From assembly GCA_902651635.1 (NCBI GenBank), contig CACRSC010000021.1, positions 118,630 through 182,629 on the forward strand: 64,000 nucleotides of DNA. The letters run 5' to 3'. Below the pieces are notes generated by a model. That model did not search any database. It had not been told where the DNA came from and saw only the letters and a list, made by a program, of their open reading frames with translations. A program made the position numbers and the translations under genes. The stretch is from Mastigamoeba balamuthi. Its lineage: Eukaryota > Evosea > Mastigamoebida > Mastigamoebidae. Positions 23,380 to 34,689 of this stretch are shown piece after piece (positions within the stretch are counted from its first letter, which is position 1; every line of letters starts with the position of its first letter).

Positions 23380-24499
23380 TGCTTTGCTTGGCGGCGCCCT
23401 CGGCGGTGGCGGTTGGGCTCGGCGGCGGGTTTTGGTTTGTTGTTCTGTTGGGCTCCCAAAGAGAGGACAGAAGAGTGGGAAGATACGCGTATCTTCTCAT
23501 CCGACCCCTCAGGCCCTGGGCGCGGGCCCGGGATCGCTTGGGCACGGCAGGATCATCGACGGTGGCACAACGGGCCAGGCGGGAACGACAGGACCGCGGT
23601 TCCAGGAGTTTGGCGCGATGACGCAGTCCCTGATTTTCCACTTTTAAGGTGGGGAAATCTGCAATATTTGAATTTAAAAAAGCGGGTCCTCTGGTGATCT
23701 CACACAGGGGGACACGCTGTCGAGCGGAGGGCAGAAGGTAAAAAAGTCGCAGGTGCCAGCACCACCACCGCCTCCGTTCGATACTACAGCCCCACCTCCC
23801 CCGAGTGCGCCCCGGCCCCGACCGAAACCGAACGCACCCGCTCACCCGCGACCCCCCCGGTGCCGCGCAGGGCCCACAGAGCGCTCTGCTGCCCCGCCGT
23901 CTTTCGCACCCCCCTCTCCCTGTATTCCAAAGTCCGCCCCCTTGCACGGGCACGGGCGCTGATCGACGAGCGGGACCGACGGGACCACGGTCTACGAGCA
24001 CCGCACGGCACCGTACGCGCGCCTTGGCCTCGGGGGAGCCCCGCGCTCGGCGGTTGCGCCGGGGCGGGGTGGGCGCCACTCGTTTGAAAAATAAAAAAAC
24101 ACTAGACACGTTTTGAATATGAATTGTGCCGCGCGCGCGGCGGCGGGAGCTGCCCGCGGGGGCCTCGCGCGCGATTCGGGGCCAGCGCGGCCGCCCCGGG
24201 GGCCGCGGGGCCCGCCGGACCCTCGGCGGGGCGCCGTTTGGCTGCTTTTCGGCGATGATGAGGCCTTTTCTCTTGTCTGGGGTGTTTGTCCTATCAGTTT
24301 TTTTCCTCTGGTGTTTTTTCCACAATGCTCCGCTGCCCCTCTTGGGCAGTACTCACACTGCACCGGCCCCCCCATACGGCCCACCACGTGTGCACGCCCG
24401 TGCTGTCGTCACCACTCCTTACGCGGATCGCGCGGATCTGGATTCGAGCAGAGGCACACGGCGTTGCCAACGAGCGAGACGAGAGACCACTGCGCCTGT
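23380..24499. promoter_or_regulatory. GC-rich divergent promoter region, AP-1 gamma / Cdc25
   Basis: About 1.1 kb separates the divergent starts of AP-1 gamma and Cdc25. The part at about 24,125-24,240 is extremely GC-rich with GCGC runs. T-rich patches lie near 23,640-23,700 and 24,285-24,320. No coding frame is convincing. The regulatory role is inferred from position only. Confidence 0.35.
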
Positions 24500-26820
24500 A
24501 TGGACAGCCTGACGACGGCCGCGATGGAGGAGATGATGGAGATCGAGGACAGCAGCAGCCGCTGCAGCATGGACACGGCGAGCGCCGCCTGCTCGGAGAG
24601 CGAGCAGGACGAGTCGATGTCGGCCGCCCCGCCCGCAGCGCTGTTCCCCGACTGCGCAGCGCGCCTGCAGACGCCCCAGCGCACTCCTGTCCGCAGGCGC
24701 CGCCCGCGTTCGACGCCGCCCAGCAGCACGTCGCCCCCGCGGCGCCTCGAGTGCGACTCTGACGCCGACACGGACGTCGAGGACGACATGGGCGACGACG
24801 AGGGCGGCGAGGACGACGCGGAGCCCGCCCAGGTGACGCCCTGCGCGTCGTCTTCTGCGCTCATGCGGCCGCCCAGCCCCATGAGCCCCGTCAGCCCCTA
24901 CAGGCCCGCGCCCTCGCGGCCCCGCGCCCGCGCCCTGGCGCTCCGCACGTCGGTCTGCGACATGTCCGAGATCTTCTCGAAGATGCCCGGCGTCCCCGAG
25001 AGCGACGGCCGCGTCCGCCGCTCGCAGTCGTTCACGTTCACTTCGTGCGTTGCGGACGCGGGGGGCTTTTTTTCGCGCGCGCTCTCTCCCCCTCTTTTTT
25101 ACGCATCGATTCCTGAATCCCGAATCCCGGTTTCCAACGTCTTTTGGCTCGGTTTTTGACACGGGGGCGAGCGCAGGCCGCAGAAGACGAAGGAGCTGCC
25201 GAAGCCGGTGGCGCTGGAGAGCGCGGCGCTGTCGGCGAGGGCGCAGACGAAGCCGAGGATCGTCGAGGGGCAGGACCTGCTGCCGACGCTCGAGGAGCGC
25301 GGGGGTAGCAGCATGAGCGTCAAGAAGCTGCACTCGCACACGCTGGCCGCGCTGATACGGGGCGAGTTCAGCCACAAGGTGCGCAAGTACTACATTGTCG
25401 ACTGCCGCTACGAGTACGAGTACGACGGCGGGCACATCAAGGCACGTGGTCCTCCAACTGTCCCTCTTTCCCCCCTCCCCTTTTCCCCCTCTTCCCTGTC
25501 GCGTTTGCCGTTGCTTGTTTCGTTGGCTTTGCTCGTGGTTTGGTGTTGTGGTGCTGCGTTGTTTGTGCGGGAACACAACACACTGCCCCCCCGCACATGT
25601 GCGTCTGTTTCCTGCGTTTTTCCTCCCGGTGGCGAATGCCGGTCTTCGCCGGCGCCTCCTGTCTTCTGCCCGCACTCCGCCGACGTCCCGCACCCCCGCA
25701 AGACCGCCCGGAACTCTTCCAGTTTTCCGGCTTTTCCCCCCCGCTTGCCCCTAAAGAAAAAACATCAAAGAACACAACAAACCCGCCAGAACAAACTTGA
25801 CGAACAAAATGGGTGCCCCTCGGGATTCTGACGTTGCGCGCCATGTGCGAGCAGGGGGCGATCAACATACCGGAGAAGGGCCAGACGGAGGCAGCGCTTC
25901 GGCAGCTGTTCTTCGACGGGCCGCAGGCGCCGGCGTCCACGTCGGACGTGGTGCTGATCTTCCACTGCGAGTTCTCGATGATCCGCGGGCCCACGACGAT
26001 CCAGATCCTGCGGACGCTGGACCGCTCGCAGGACCCGCTCAACGTGGACAAGCTGCGCTACCCGCACGTCTACCTGCTGAGCGGCGGCTACAAGGACTTT
26101 TACGAGCACCACAGGGAGCTCTGCGACCCGTGCGACTACGTGCGGATGGACAGCAGGGAGCACCTCGGCGAGCAGAAGATCATCTCGAAGCAGCGGCGCG
26201 AGTGCCGCGCCAGCTCGGCCCTGCTGCTCGCTGCCCACGGGCGTGTGCGCTCTGACTCGTCTGCCAACTATGGCCACTCTGCCGCCGACGCGTCTGCCAC
26301 TGCTGCTGCGCCCTCTGCCTCTGCCGCTGGCTCGTCTGCTGTGCCCCCGGAGCGTGTGCGAAGGCAGGCCAAGAAGTGCGCCACGAGGCAGTCGCCCGTG
26401 CGCCGCACGAGCTCGTCCGAGTGCGGGGGCCGAGCGCTGTTCGGGACCCCGCTGGGCCGCCAGGCCGCGCGCGTGTCGCCTCTGATGGAGCGTGCGGACG
26501 CGTGCCTGCCGCTTGAGCCCATAGAGTTCCACCCGCCGCCGCTGCCTGTCTCGCCCGAGCCCCCGAGCGACGCGGACCAGGAGAACGTCGTGCCGCACGG
26601 CCAGGCGCCGCTGTTCAGGTCGCAGTCGTCGTTTGCGGGGTTCCGCGAGCCCCTGCAGCAGCTGCAGGAGAAGGCCGCGTTTGCTGCTGCGCCCCTGCCG
26701 CTGACGGACCCGGTCAAGCCGAGGAACCCAGCCCATACTGCCGTGTGGCCTGTGACCCCGCGCCTCTGTGTCTCGCCTCCGCCGCCGCTGCCTGCACACC
26801 CAGCACCCCTCAATATCTGA
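24500..26820 (+). CDS. CDC25: Cdc25-type dual-specificity phosphatase
   Basis: Three exons (24500-25044, 25177-25441, 25855-26820) give 591 residues. The N-terminal 180 or so are Ser/Asp/Glu-rich with many SP/TP sites. The rhodanese-fold catalytic domain follows: YYIVDCRYEYEYDGGHIK, then GAINIPEKG, then the active-site loop HCEFSMIRGP (Cys-x5-Arg, with Cys near residue 308), and YPHVYLLSGGYKDFY. Cdc25 removes inhibitory phosphates from cyclin-dependent kinases to start mitosis. The second intron (413 nt) begins with GC; only that junction gives the family's HIKGAINI. Unusually, some 220 largely disordered residues follow the catalytic domain; in better-known Cdc25 proteins the domain is near the C-terminus. 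Confidence 0.88.
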
Positions 26821-27488
26821 CCTACTGCTTTATATTCTGACTCTGTCTTAGAGGCACCACAACCCATACGCCCGGGATGCCCCCCTCCCTGCCCGCGCAC
26901 GGCAGGGCTTTCTGCACATTCTGCCAACACCCGTCTCCCGTAGATTTCGCAGACACACACGCACTACTGGCGCGATACGGTCTGTCCGCATGCTAGACAC
27001 CACGCCACCCGGACAAACAGAAAGCAAAATGTACTAAAGGTTTGTTTGTATCACCCCGCCGTCGCCACGGCGTCGTCGCAGGCGTGTCTCTGTCTGTGTG
27101 TGCCCTCGGAGCTGCCGAGAGTTCAGAGCGGCGCTCTCTGCTTGTGAACCTATTCCCCCATCGGGACCGCTGCACCCCAGGGCCCCGGCATCTTCCGTGC
27201 CACCATGGCATTGCCTCTTAGCGGCCCCCCTGGACAGACACTCGGCGTTGCCCCCACCCGCCTCGGTGGCCCGCCTCCCGGTCGCCTTGACCCGGGATAT
27301 CGAGCAGATATTCTGCCGCGTGTCTGTGAACATCAGGCGAGGTCTCGAGAGCAGTTCATGTCAGCTGTCAGAACACCTGAACACAACCGAGCAGGAACGA
27401 CAAACGGAACGTCACCCGCACGCACGATTGCTGTGCCATTGTGGGACAATGGACAAAAGCGGTGTTAACTGTGAACGGCACGGCACAA
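26821..27488. other. Intergenic between convergent Cdc25 and Cwc27, no gene seen
   Basis: This is the 3' flank of both genes. No frame looks coding and no repeat or RNA gene was recognised. Confidence 0.5.
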
Positions 27489-29305
27489 CTACCGCGACTT
27501 GTTCCTCACGTCGCTGTCGTCTCTGCGGTGCCCACGGTCGCTGTCACGCCCACGATCGCGGCTGCGGTCGCGGTGGTCCCTGTCGCTGTCGCGGTGCCGG
27601 TCTCCGCTGGCGCTGCTGCTGCTGTGCTTCCTGGGGTCGAACGTCTCGTACTGCTCGTCCGGCCTCGCCATGGGGTCGATGACCCGCGACTGCTTCTCGA
27701 ACACGAGCTCGTGCGACAGCCACCCGCTGCTGTCCGCCTCGAGCTCGCCGTTCCGGACCCTCGCGACCTTCTGCTGCGCGTCGTCCTTGCCGTCCCCGTC
27801 CCTCTTCCCCAGCAGCGACGACACCGCGAGCCTCTTCTTGAACCCCTCGAGCCTCGCGAGCACCGCGTCCTCGTTGGCGCTGCGCTTGGGCCTGCGCCTG
27901 ATCTCCACCTCCTCCCCCGTGAACGTGGGCTTCCTCTGCGCCGCCGCAGCCGCAGCCGCCACCTCGGGGTCCACCGGGGGCGGCCTCCCCATCAGCCCCG
28001 CGGCAGCGGGGGGCGCCTGCTCTTCCTCGCCAGGCGTCTCGGGCCTCGTCTTGAACGAAAGCTTCTCCGCCCTCGTCTCCTTCTGCCTCTGCCCCGAAGA
28101 CTCGGCGCCCTCGCTCGCTCCCCCGTCGTGCGCGTCATTCGCGGCGGCGGCAGCGGCCTTCTGCTTCTCCTTCTGCTCCAAGACCCGACGCTTCATCTTC
28201 GCAGCAAAGTCCTTGGCGTCGTCTCCGGTGCCCGAGGGCCTGGCCTCCTCCTCTCTCGCCTTCTCCGCATCGCCCTCGGCTGGTGTGCTGGTCGCTGCAG
28301 CGCCCTGTGCAGGGGCAGCAGCAGCAGCAGCAGCAGCAGGAGAAGCAGCAGCAGCGGTGGCGGCAGGGGCTGGCTGGGACTTGTCTGGCCTGGCGGTGCC
28401 GCTGTCGGGCCTCAGCTTCTTCTTGGGGGGCGGGACGTCGGCGGCAGCGTCGTCCTCCTCGTCGCCAAACGAGAGCAGCTTCATGTCGCGCGTGGCGGCC
28501 TGCTGGGCGGCCTCGCGGGCCTTGGGCTGCGCAGAGGAGGCCTGCTGCCTGCGCTGCCCGGGGCGGGGCACAATGTCGGGGAACGGGTTGTCGAGCACCT
28601 CGCAGCCGCGGATCTCGGGCGGGTACACGGGCCTGTCGTCCTCCCCCACCTCCAGGTCCCCCATCTGCAGCACGTTGTACAGCGAGTCTCCCGTGACCTG
28701 CCAGGAGAGGGGGGCGAGGGTGTTCAACGTTGGCCGCTACCAGATCGAGATTCCGAGTCCACAGCGAAAGATACGCGAATCCAAATCATAGGAGCCACGC
28801 AGGGCGCACCTTGCCGAAGATGGTGTTCATCCCGTTGAGCTCCTCGCAGTTGGTCAGGGTGATGAAGAACTGCGACCTGTTGTCGTTCTTGTCTGCGGTG
28901 AACCCCCAGATACCCCCGAGATACCCCAATCTCCCCGAGTCAGATTCCGCCAAACCCCCACCGCGTCACCGCTTCGGCGACGTCACCTGTCCCGGCCATG
29001 GCGACGATCCCCCTGTGCGTGAAGCGCAGCCGCTGGTGGAACTCGGCCGGGAAGGGCGCGCCGTCGGCGTAGACGCTCTCGCCGCCCTCGCCGGAGCCGG
29101 TGGGGTCGCCGCCCTGGACGACGAAGCCCTTGACGACGCGGTGGAAGAGCGTGCCGTCGTAGTAGCCCTCGAGCGCGTGCTGCACAAAGTTGCGCACGGC
29201 GCGCGGCGCCTCCTTGGGCCACAGCTCGATGTCGATGTCGCCCGCCGTCGTCTTGAGCACCACCTTGCCGCGCGTCGGCGGCTCGCTCACGTAGACGCTC
29301 GACAT
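27489..29305 (-). CDS. CWC27: Spliceosome-associated cyclophilin Cwc27
   Basis: Three exons (29305-28987, 28892-28810, 28697-27489) give 536 residues. The cyclophilin domain begins MSSVYVSEPPTRGKVVLKTT and continues GDIDIELW, FHRVVKGFVVQGGDPTG, then DKNDNRSQFFITLTNCEELN and NTIFGKVTGDSLYN. The following GDLEVGEDDRPVYPPEI, the CEVLDNPFPDIVPR segment and the acidic LLSFGDEEDD stretch are specific to Cwc27. The C-terminus is long, charged and low-complexity, ending in an Arg/Asp/Ser-rich tail typical of splicing proteins. Cwc27 joins the activated spliceosome; several family members have lost isomerase activity, and I did not verify the catalytic residues here. Confidence 0.92.
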
Positions 29306-29711
29306 TGGGGGAGCCGGCGCGCGAGACGGAGAAGATTTCGTTGTGTGACGTTGAAAAATCCCAGGATCTTCGTCGAGGAGATTCTGTCACCAAACGGGGA
29401 CTGCATCAATTGTGCCACGTGGCCGTCACCCCGGGCATTTCGGGCAATTGCTCCGACGCGAAGCGGCGTCTCGGGGATCCCGGGAGGAGGGGGGCGAGGG
29501 ATCGGGGCGCCATTCCTGAGGGGGGATTTGGCGCCAAATCCAGATTCACGAAATCAGGAAGTCCTCCACAGACTAAAAAAACCCCACGCACCGCAAACCC
29601 GCGCATTTCAGCGTGTGTTGGGGGCCCAGTGAAGCGCGCCGCGTCTCGTGAGCCCACCGCGTGAAGCCGAGGCCGGTCATCCAACGCACACCCGCACACC
29701 GCGCGCGCCCG
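29306..29711. promoter_or_regulatory. Divergent promoter region, Cwc27 / nuclear membrane protein
   Basis: A 406-nt spacer separates two divergently transcribed starts. No coding frame is credible. Regulatory content is inferred from position; no motif was identified. Confidence 0.35.
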
Positions 29712-32226
29712 ATGGACGAGGAGACGTTCCTGGCGGTCAAGCCGACCGCTACCGTCAGCGTGCTGACCGACGCGATCACGTGGGCCGGCGAGACGCTGCC
29801 CGCCGACCGCCGCCTGCGCAAGGACGAGCTCGCCGCCATCCTCAAGCGCCTCCAGGACGCCCGCCGCCGCCCGGACGCCGCGGAACCGACCGAACCCGTC
29901 CACACGTCACGCAAGACGCGCCCCGACGGCGCCGCCTCTGCCGCCGCCGACGAGACGCCCGCGCGGCGCGGAACAAAGCGCGCGCGGCCCGCGGAGACGC
30001 GGCCCGAGGACGACGAGGAGGCGCGCGCGCGGACGCCGGCGCGCAAGACGTCGCGGAGGGCCGCGGCGGCCCGGGCGGAGGAGGCGGCGGCGAGCAGCGG
30101 GTCAGAGAGCGACGGTGCGGCCCGTGGGCGCAGGGGCGGCGGGAACAAGCGGCCGCTGCACGAGTCGACGGCGGCGGCAGAGGAGGCGGCGGGGGCGGAG
30201 GAGGCGAGGACGCCCGCGCGCAAGGCGTCGCGGAGGGGGCGGAAGGAGAGCGAGGAGGAGGGCGAGGGGGCCGACGAGAGGAAGACGCCGGCAGCGCACA
30301 GGACGCCGCGCAGGCGGGCGCAGCACGGGGAGACGGCGGGCGAGGGCGAGGGCGAGGGGGCCGACGAGAGGAAGACGCCCGCAGCGCACAGGACGCCGCG
30401 CAGGAGGGCCGCCGAGGGCGAGGCCACGACGGAGGAGGAGGAGGAGGCGGAGGCGGAGGAGGAGGGCGGGAAGAGGGCCGAGGCCGAGGCGGCTGCGGCG
30501 ACGCCCAAGGGGGCCAAGAAGCACGGGCGCAACGTGTTCCAGTCGGCAGAGAAGAAGAGCAAGTCGCTGCTGGTCATCAACACCGAGGAGCCCTCGTCTG
30601 GCGACAACCCCGACTCCCCCACCCTCCGCAAGTCCGTCACGGCCCCTGCCGCTGCCGCTGCCGCCGCCGCAGCGCCGTCCGCGGAGCCCCGCGACCAGCC
30701 GCATTCGCAGCAGCGCGAGACGGCCTCTGAGGCGCGCCCCGACACGCACGAGGCGGCTCCCGCGATGCCCCAGCAGCAGCAGCAGCAGGGAGCGGTGCCC
30801 GCGATACGAGCGGACGCGTCGTTCCTGCAGCCGCCGCAGCAGCCGGCGATGGCGGTCGAGGCCAGGCGGCCGCCCGAGCCCGGGCTGCTCGCCGCCCCCC
30901 GAACCCCTTCGAGCAGCCCAGGCACATCGGCGACTCGAGGGCCGCCGCCGCGGCCGCAGCCCCCGCGCACAGGGCGTCGCTGCCCCAGCAGCAGCAGCTG
31001 CAGCCGCTGCTGGCCCCGCAGGAGGCGCAGCAGGGGCGCTCGAGGTCGCTGGAGATCCTGGGCTCGCTGCGCAGGAGGCTCTCGCTGCTCAGCGGCGGAG
31101 GCGCCCCTGCGGGCCCGCAGCAGCCGGAGCCGGAGCCGGAGCCGCAGGAGCCGGTGTTGGAGGAGGAGGAGCAGGAGCGGAGGCAGGTCGGCAGGGCCGC
31201 GATGCTGCGCGCGTGCTCGGTGTTCCTGGTCGTCGCGCTGCTGGCGAGCGCGTACGTGCTGACGGGCGCCGCGCTGCTGTTCGGCTTCCCGGGCCTCTTC
31301 GAGCCGCCCGCGGTGACGTTCTGCGCGGCCGCCCCCGCAGCCGCGGCGCCGGGCTGCATCGCGTGCCCGCAGCGCGCGACGTGCGCCGCGCACGAGTTCA
31401 CGTGCGAGACGGGCTACCGCAAGTCGGGGCTCATGTGCGTCGAGAACGAGCTGCTGGCGGAGCTCGCCAAGGACATGGGCGTCGAGGCCCCGCGGCTGCT
31501 GCGCTCGCGCAAGGGGCAGTTCCTCTGCGGCAAGTCGCTGACGCCCGAGTACACCGAGGCCGAGCTCGTGCACCTGCTGGCCGTGACGCTGAGCTGCGAG
31601 CCCGAGTACGCGCGGCAGGCGTTCGACATTGCGCAGCAGAGCGGGCAGCTCTACGAGCTGCAGGCCGAGGGCAAGGGCCCCGAGCGGCTCTACTGGACCG
31701 TCGACGCCTCCAAGCCCTGGCTCTGCGCCGCCCGCGAGCTGCTCGACTCGGTCAACGTCCTCTCGACCGCCAGCGAGTGGGCCAGCAGGCACGTCGGCGC
31801 CGCCGTCGCCTGCGCGGCAGCGGCCGTCGTCGCGGCTCTGGCGTACGCGGGCACGCGCAGGTACCTGCACGAGAAGCGCCAGGTCCGCGCCGTCTTCGAG
31901 GCCGTGCGCACGCAGCTCGTCGAGCAGGCGCGCCAGGCGCAGACGGAGCAGATGCGCAGCCTCAGCATGGCGCCCTGGATCGTCGAGACGCACCTCCGTG
32001 ACGAGCACGGCGTCGCGCCGCACGTCTGGGACAAGGCACGCTTCTCGCCTCGGGTTTTTTGCGGTTGTGCTGACGTGCACGCGGACGTGCGGGGGCCGTG
32101 CAGGTGATGGACCTCGTGAGCGCGGACAGCCGAGTCAGGGCGGTGATACGCAACGTGGGCGGCGTTCACCAGACGACGCTGGAGTGGATAGGGCCCATCG
32201 GAGCGCCGGTGCCGCTGGCGAGGTGA
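29712..32226 (+). CDS. MAN1/Src1-type inner nuclear membrane protein
   Basis: Three exons (29712-30854, 30917-32035, 32104-32226) give 794 residues. The first 55 or so resemble a HeH/LEM helical domain (TVSVLTDAITWAGETLP to LAAILKRLQ). Then come about 400 residues of Lys/Arg/Glu/Ala-rich linker with two repeats of ERKTPAAHRTPRRRA, and the first membrane segment (CSVFLVVALLASAYVLTGAA). A Man1-Src1 luminal domain (CIACPQRATC, FTCETGYRKSGLMCVENELL) is followed by the second membrane segment and a winged-helix C-terminus (IVETHLRDEHG, VRNVGG-like VIRNVGG). Such proteins tether chromatin at the nuclear envelope. Intron 1 (62 nt) is inferred from a needed frame change. Intron 2 begins with GC and its junction restores the winged-helix reading frame. 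Confidence 0.85.
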
Positions 32227-32740
32227 GTGGACCGCCGGGAGAGCCCTCCGCGAACTGTACTGGGCCGACTTTCACACTGCACTCCCCCCCGGAGTGGGCG
32301 GGACGACGCACACGCACACGCCAAGGGAGGACCCGCAAGCCAAACACGCAGAGACACCTCTCTACCCCCTTTTTTTAAAGCAGCAAACAGCACTGACACC
32401 TGGTGAGTGATGATCCGCTTTGTCTGCGCCAAATAGGCGAAACGCGGCCCTCCGTTGGTTGATTGTCCGCTTCCGCAGATGTGCAATGCACAGTGCACAG
32501 CGGATTTTCGGAAGGAGATACGTCAACCGACGCTTTTCCGAGCAGGACCGCCCTCGCCCGAGTTCAAAAAGGGTACAGTCGGATATCGTGCGACCATAGG
32601 CACCAAGCTGACGGCGGCGGGCATCTCGAGCGCTGAGGTCCTGAGCAGCACTGGCCAACATGCGGGTCCAGGATCGGATCGGAAGGAACGATTATTTTGG
32701 GTTTTACTGCCAAATCGGGAAGAGTGTTCCTCAGGGCGAT
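32227..32740. other. Intergenic, no gene seen
   Basis: The 3' flank of the nuclear membrane protein gene and distal upstream sequence of MFS copy 2. It includes a T-run near 32,370. No coding frame was accepted. Confidence 0.4.
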
Positions 32741-32842
32741 GCCGGATACGGAAAACGTGCAGCGATTCTCTGTGCTTCCCATGCCTCGTGGCTGAATGCG
32801 GCATTAATGATTCACACCCGCGGTCCAAGACCACACGGGGCG
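32741..32842 (+). promoter_or_regulatory. 5' flank shared with MFS copy 3
   Basis: Blocks such as AACGTGCAGCGATTCTCTG and CCCGCGGTCC(A/T)AGACCAC occur here and at 36,162-36,253, at about the same distance before the ATG. Either a promoter element is conserved or the duplicated unit simply extended this far upstream. Confidence 0.45.
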
Positions 32843-32895
32843 GGTTACCCGTCGTCACTATAACGTGAAAACACAAGCAGACGGACAGAACAGCG

Positions 32896-34689
32896 ATGCA
32901 GAGTGCTCCCTCGGAGCCCAGCGCCACGGGGAGGGTGGACACGGTGGTCGTCGTCGAGGTCGACCCCTCGACAGCGGCGGCAGCGGCGCGAGACATGGGC
33001 TCGGGCAATGCCCCCGCGACTATGAGAGCGATCGAACAGGCGCCCAGCACCACCGACCCCAAGCAGAAGGCCAAGAAGGAGCCGCTGGGGCTGCGCCTGT
33101 CGGTGCTGACGGTCCTGCTGATCATCATGTCGCTGAGCGTGATGTTCATCGAGATGTGCCTGGTGCCTGCGCTGCCCCAGATGCGCGAGGAGTGGCCCGA
33201 CAAGAGCGAGTGGATCCCCTGGGTGCTCAGCTCCTACACCATCGTCGGCGCCATCTGGACCTCCATCAGCGGCTCCCTCACGGACATCTTCGGCCCCAAG
33301 TGGATCATGATCGGCAGCCTCGTGCTCTACTCCATCGGCCAGCTCATGGCGGCCCTCTGCACCAAGTCGAGGGGCATCTTCCTGCTGCTCGCTGCCCGCG
33401 CCGTGCAGGGCCTGGGCACCGGGGCTTCGGAGCTGAGCGTCACGATCGTCAACAAGCTGTACCCCAGGGCGTATCGTGAGCCGATCATCGCCATGTGCAT
33501 GAGCACGCTGACGGTGGGCATGAGCCTCGGCCTCGTCGGTGGTGCCGCGGCCCTGGAGAAGATAGAGTGGAACGAGCTGTTCTGGGTGACGTTCCCCATC
33601 GTTCTGGTGCTCGTGGTGGCCTTCTACTTCGTGATGCCGGGCCCCACGCTGTCGGACATAATCTTCCGCAGAAAGGCCAACGCAGTTACCAACGCCAACG
33701 CCAACGCCAACGACATCGAACTCGCGACGCCCGGGGCGGAGAAGAAGCCGGCGGAGGAGAAGAAGTCGCTGAGGGACGTCGACTGGCTGGGGGCCGTGCT
33801 GCTGACGATCGGCTGCGTGGCGTTCCTGATGAGCCTGACGTTCAGCGAGTCGCACGGTTGGAAGAGCGGCGTCACGCTGGGGCTCCTCCTCGGCGGTTCC
33901 GCCTTCATCGTGGCCACGGTCCTCTGGGAGCTGTACACGCCCAAGCCCCTGATCCCGGTCCGCATGCTGCTCGACAGGGCGCAGGCCTCGGTAGCCGTGA
34001 TCACGTTCCTCTCAGGTGTTGCGGGATTCAGCATGTTCCAGATGCTGCCCAGCCTCTACGTCTCGCCCTTCATGAATTACAAGGTCACCAGACAGATCTA
34101 CACCGGCCTCTACATGCTGCCCTTCGGCTGCATGGGTATACCCGACGCAATCATCGGGACAAAGGCGGGCCGGTGGATCGGCTACCCCATCGTCATCGTC
34201 GTCTCGACGGCGCTCTGCGTCGTGACCTCGGGGCTCTACATCCAGTACCACGACACGGTTGTGCAGACGGCATGCCTCAACGGCACCATCGGCGTTGGCT
34301 TTGGCATCGCCGTCATCTGCCTGATCAACTACCTTTCGGTCATCACGCCGAGGGAGAAGTTCGGGTCCATCTCGGGCATGAACATGCTGCTGCGCTTCAT
34401 CGGCGGATCGATGGGCCCCGTCTTCGTGGACCTCATCATGAACAGGGACACGATGAAGGTGCCCGTCTACGGCGAGATGTTCCTTCCCGACGCGTTCCAC
34501 AACGGGTTCATCTTCCTGACGGCGTGCTGGGGCGCCTGCTGGCTCTCGACGTTCCTCATGCCCAGGAAGTTCGCCATCTTCACCAAGGAGGGGCGCGAGT
34601 ACCTGGCCAAGATGAGGAGCAAGGTCGACAATCAGGCTCAGCAGGAGTCGGAGGAGACTTCCAATCCCACACCGCAGTCGTCGGCATAA
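32896..34689 (+). CDS. MFS transporter, DHA2-like, copy 2
   Basis: A single exon of 597 residues, starting MQSAPSEPSATG. It differs from copy 1 mainly in the N-terminal polar tail, the central loop and the second half (for example GCMGIPDAIIGTKAGRW), while the segment from the first membrane helix to about helix 5 is almost unchanged. The central cytosolic loop again has an Asn-Ala run from a GCCAAC repeat near 33,694-33,715. The C-terminal tail (EEGREYLAKMRSKVDNQAQQ-like) is shared with copy 3 but not copy 1, so copies 2 and 3 are the closer pair. Probably a plasma- or organelle-membrane antiporter; substrate unknown. Confidence 0.82.
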   Translation: MQSAPSEPSATGRVDTVVVVEVDPSTAAAAARDMGSGNAPATMRAIEQAPSTTDPKQKAKKEPLGLRLSVLTVLLIIMSLSVMFIEMCLVPALPQMREEWPDKSEWIPWVLSSYTIVGAIWTSISGSLTDIFGPKWIMIGSLVLYSIGQLMAALCTKSRGIFLLLAARAVQGLGTGASELSVTIVNKLYPRAYREPIIAMCMSTLTVGMSLGLVGGAAALEKIEWNELFWVTFPIVLVLVVAFYFVMPGPTLSDIIFRRKANAVTNANANANDIELATPGAEKKPAEEKKSLRDVDWLGAVLLTIGCVAFLMSLTFSESHGWKSGVTLGLLLGGSAFIVATVLWELYTPKPLIPVRMLLDRAQASVAVITFLSGVAGFSMFQMLPSLYVSPFMNYKVTRQIYTGLYMLPFGCMGIPDAIIGTKAGRWIGYPIVIVVSTALCVVTSGLYIQYHDTVVQTACLNGTIGVGFGIAVICLINYLSVITPREKFGSISGMNMLLRFIGGSMGPVFVDLIMNRDTMKVPVYGEMFLPDAFHNGFIFLTACWGACWLSTFLMPRKFAIFTKEGREYLAKMRSKVDNQAQQESEETSNPTPQSSA

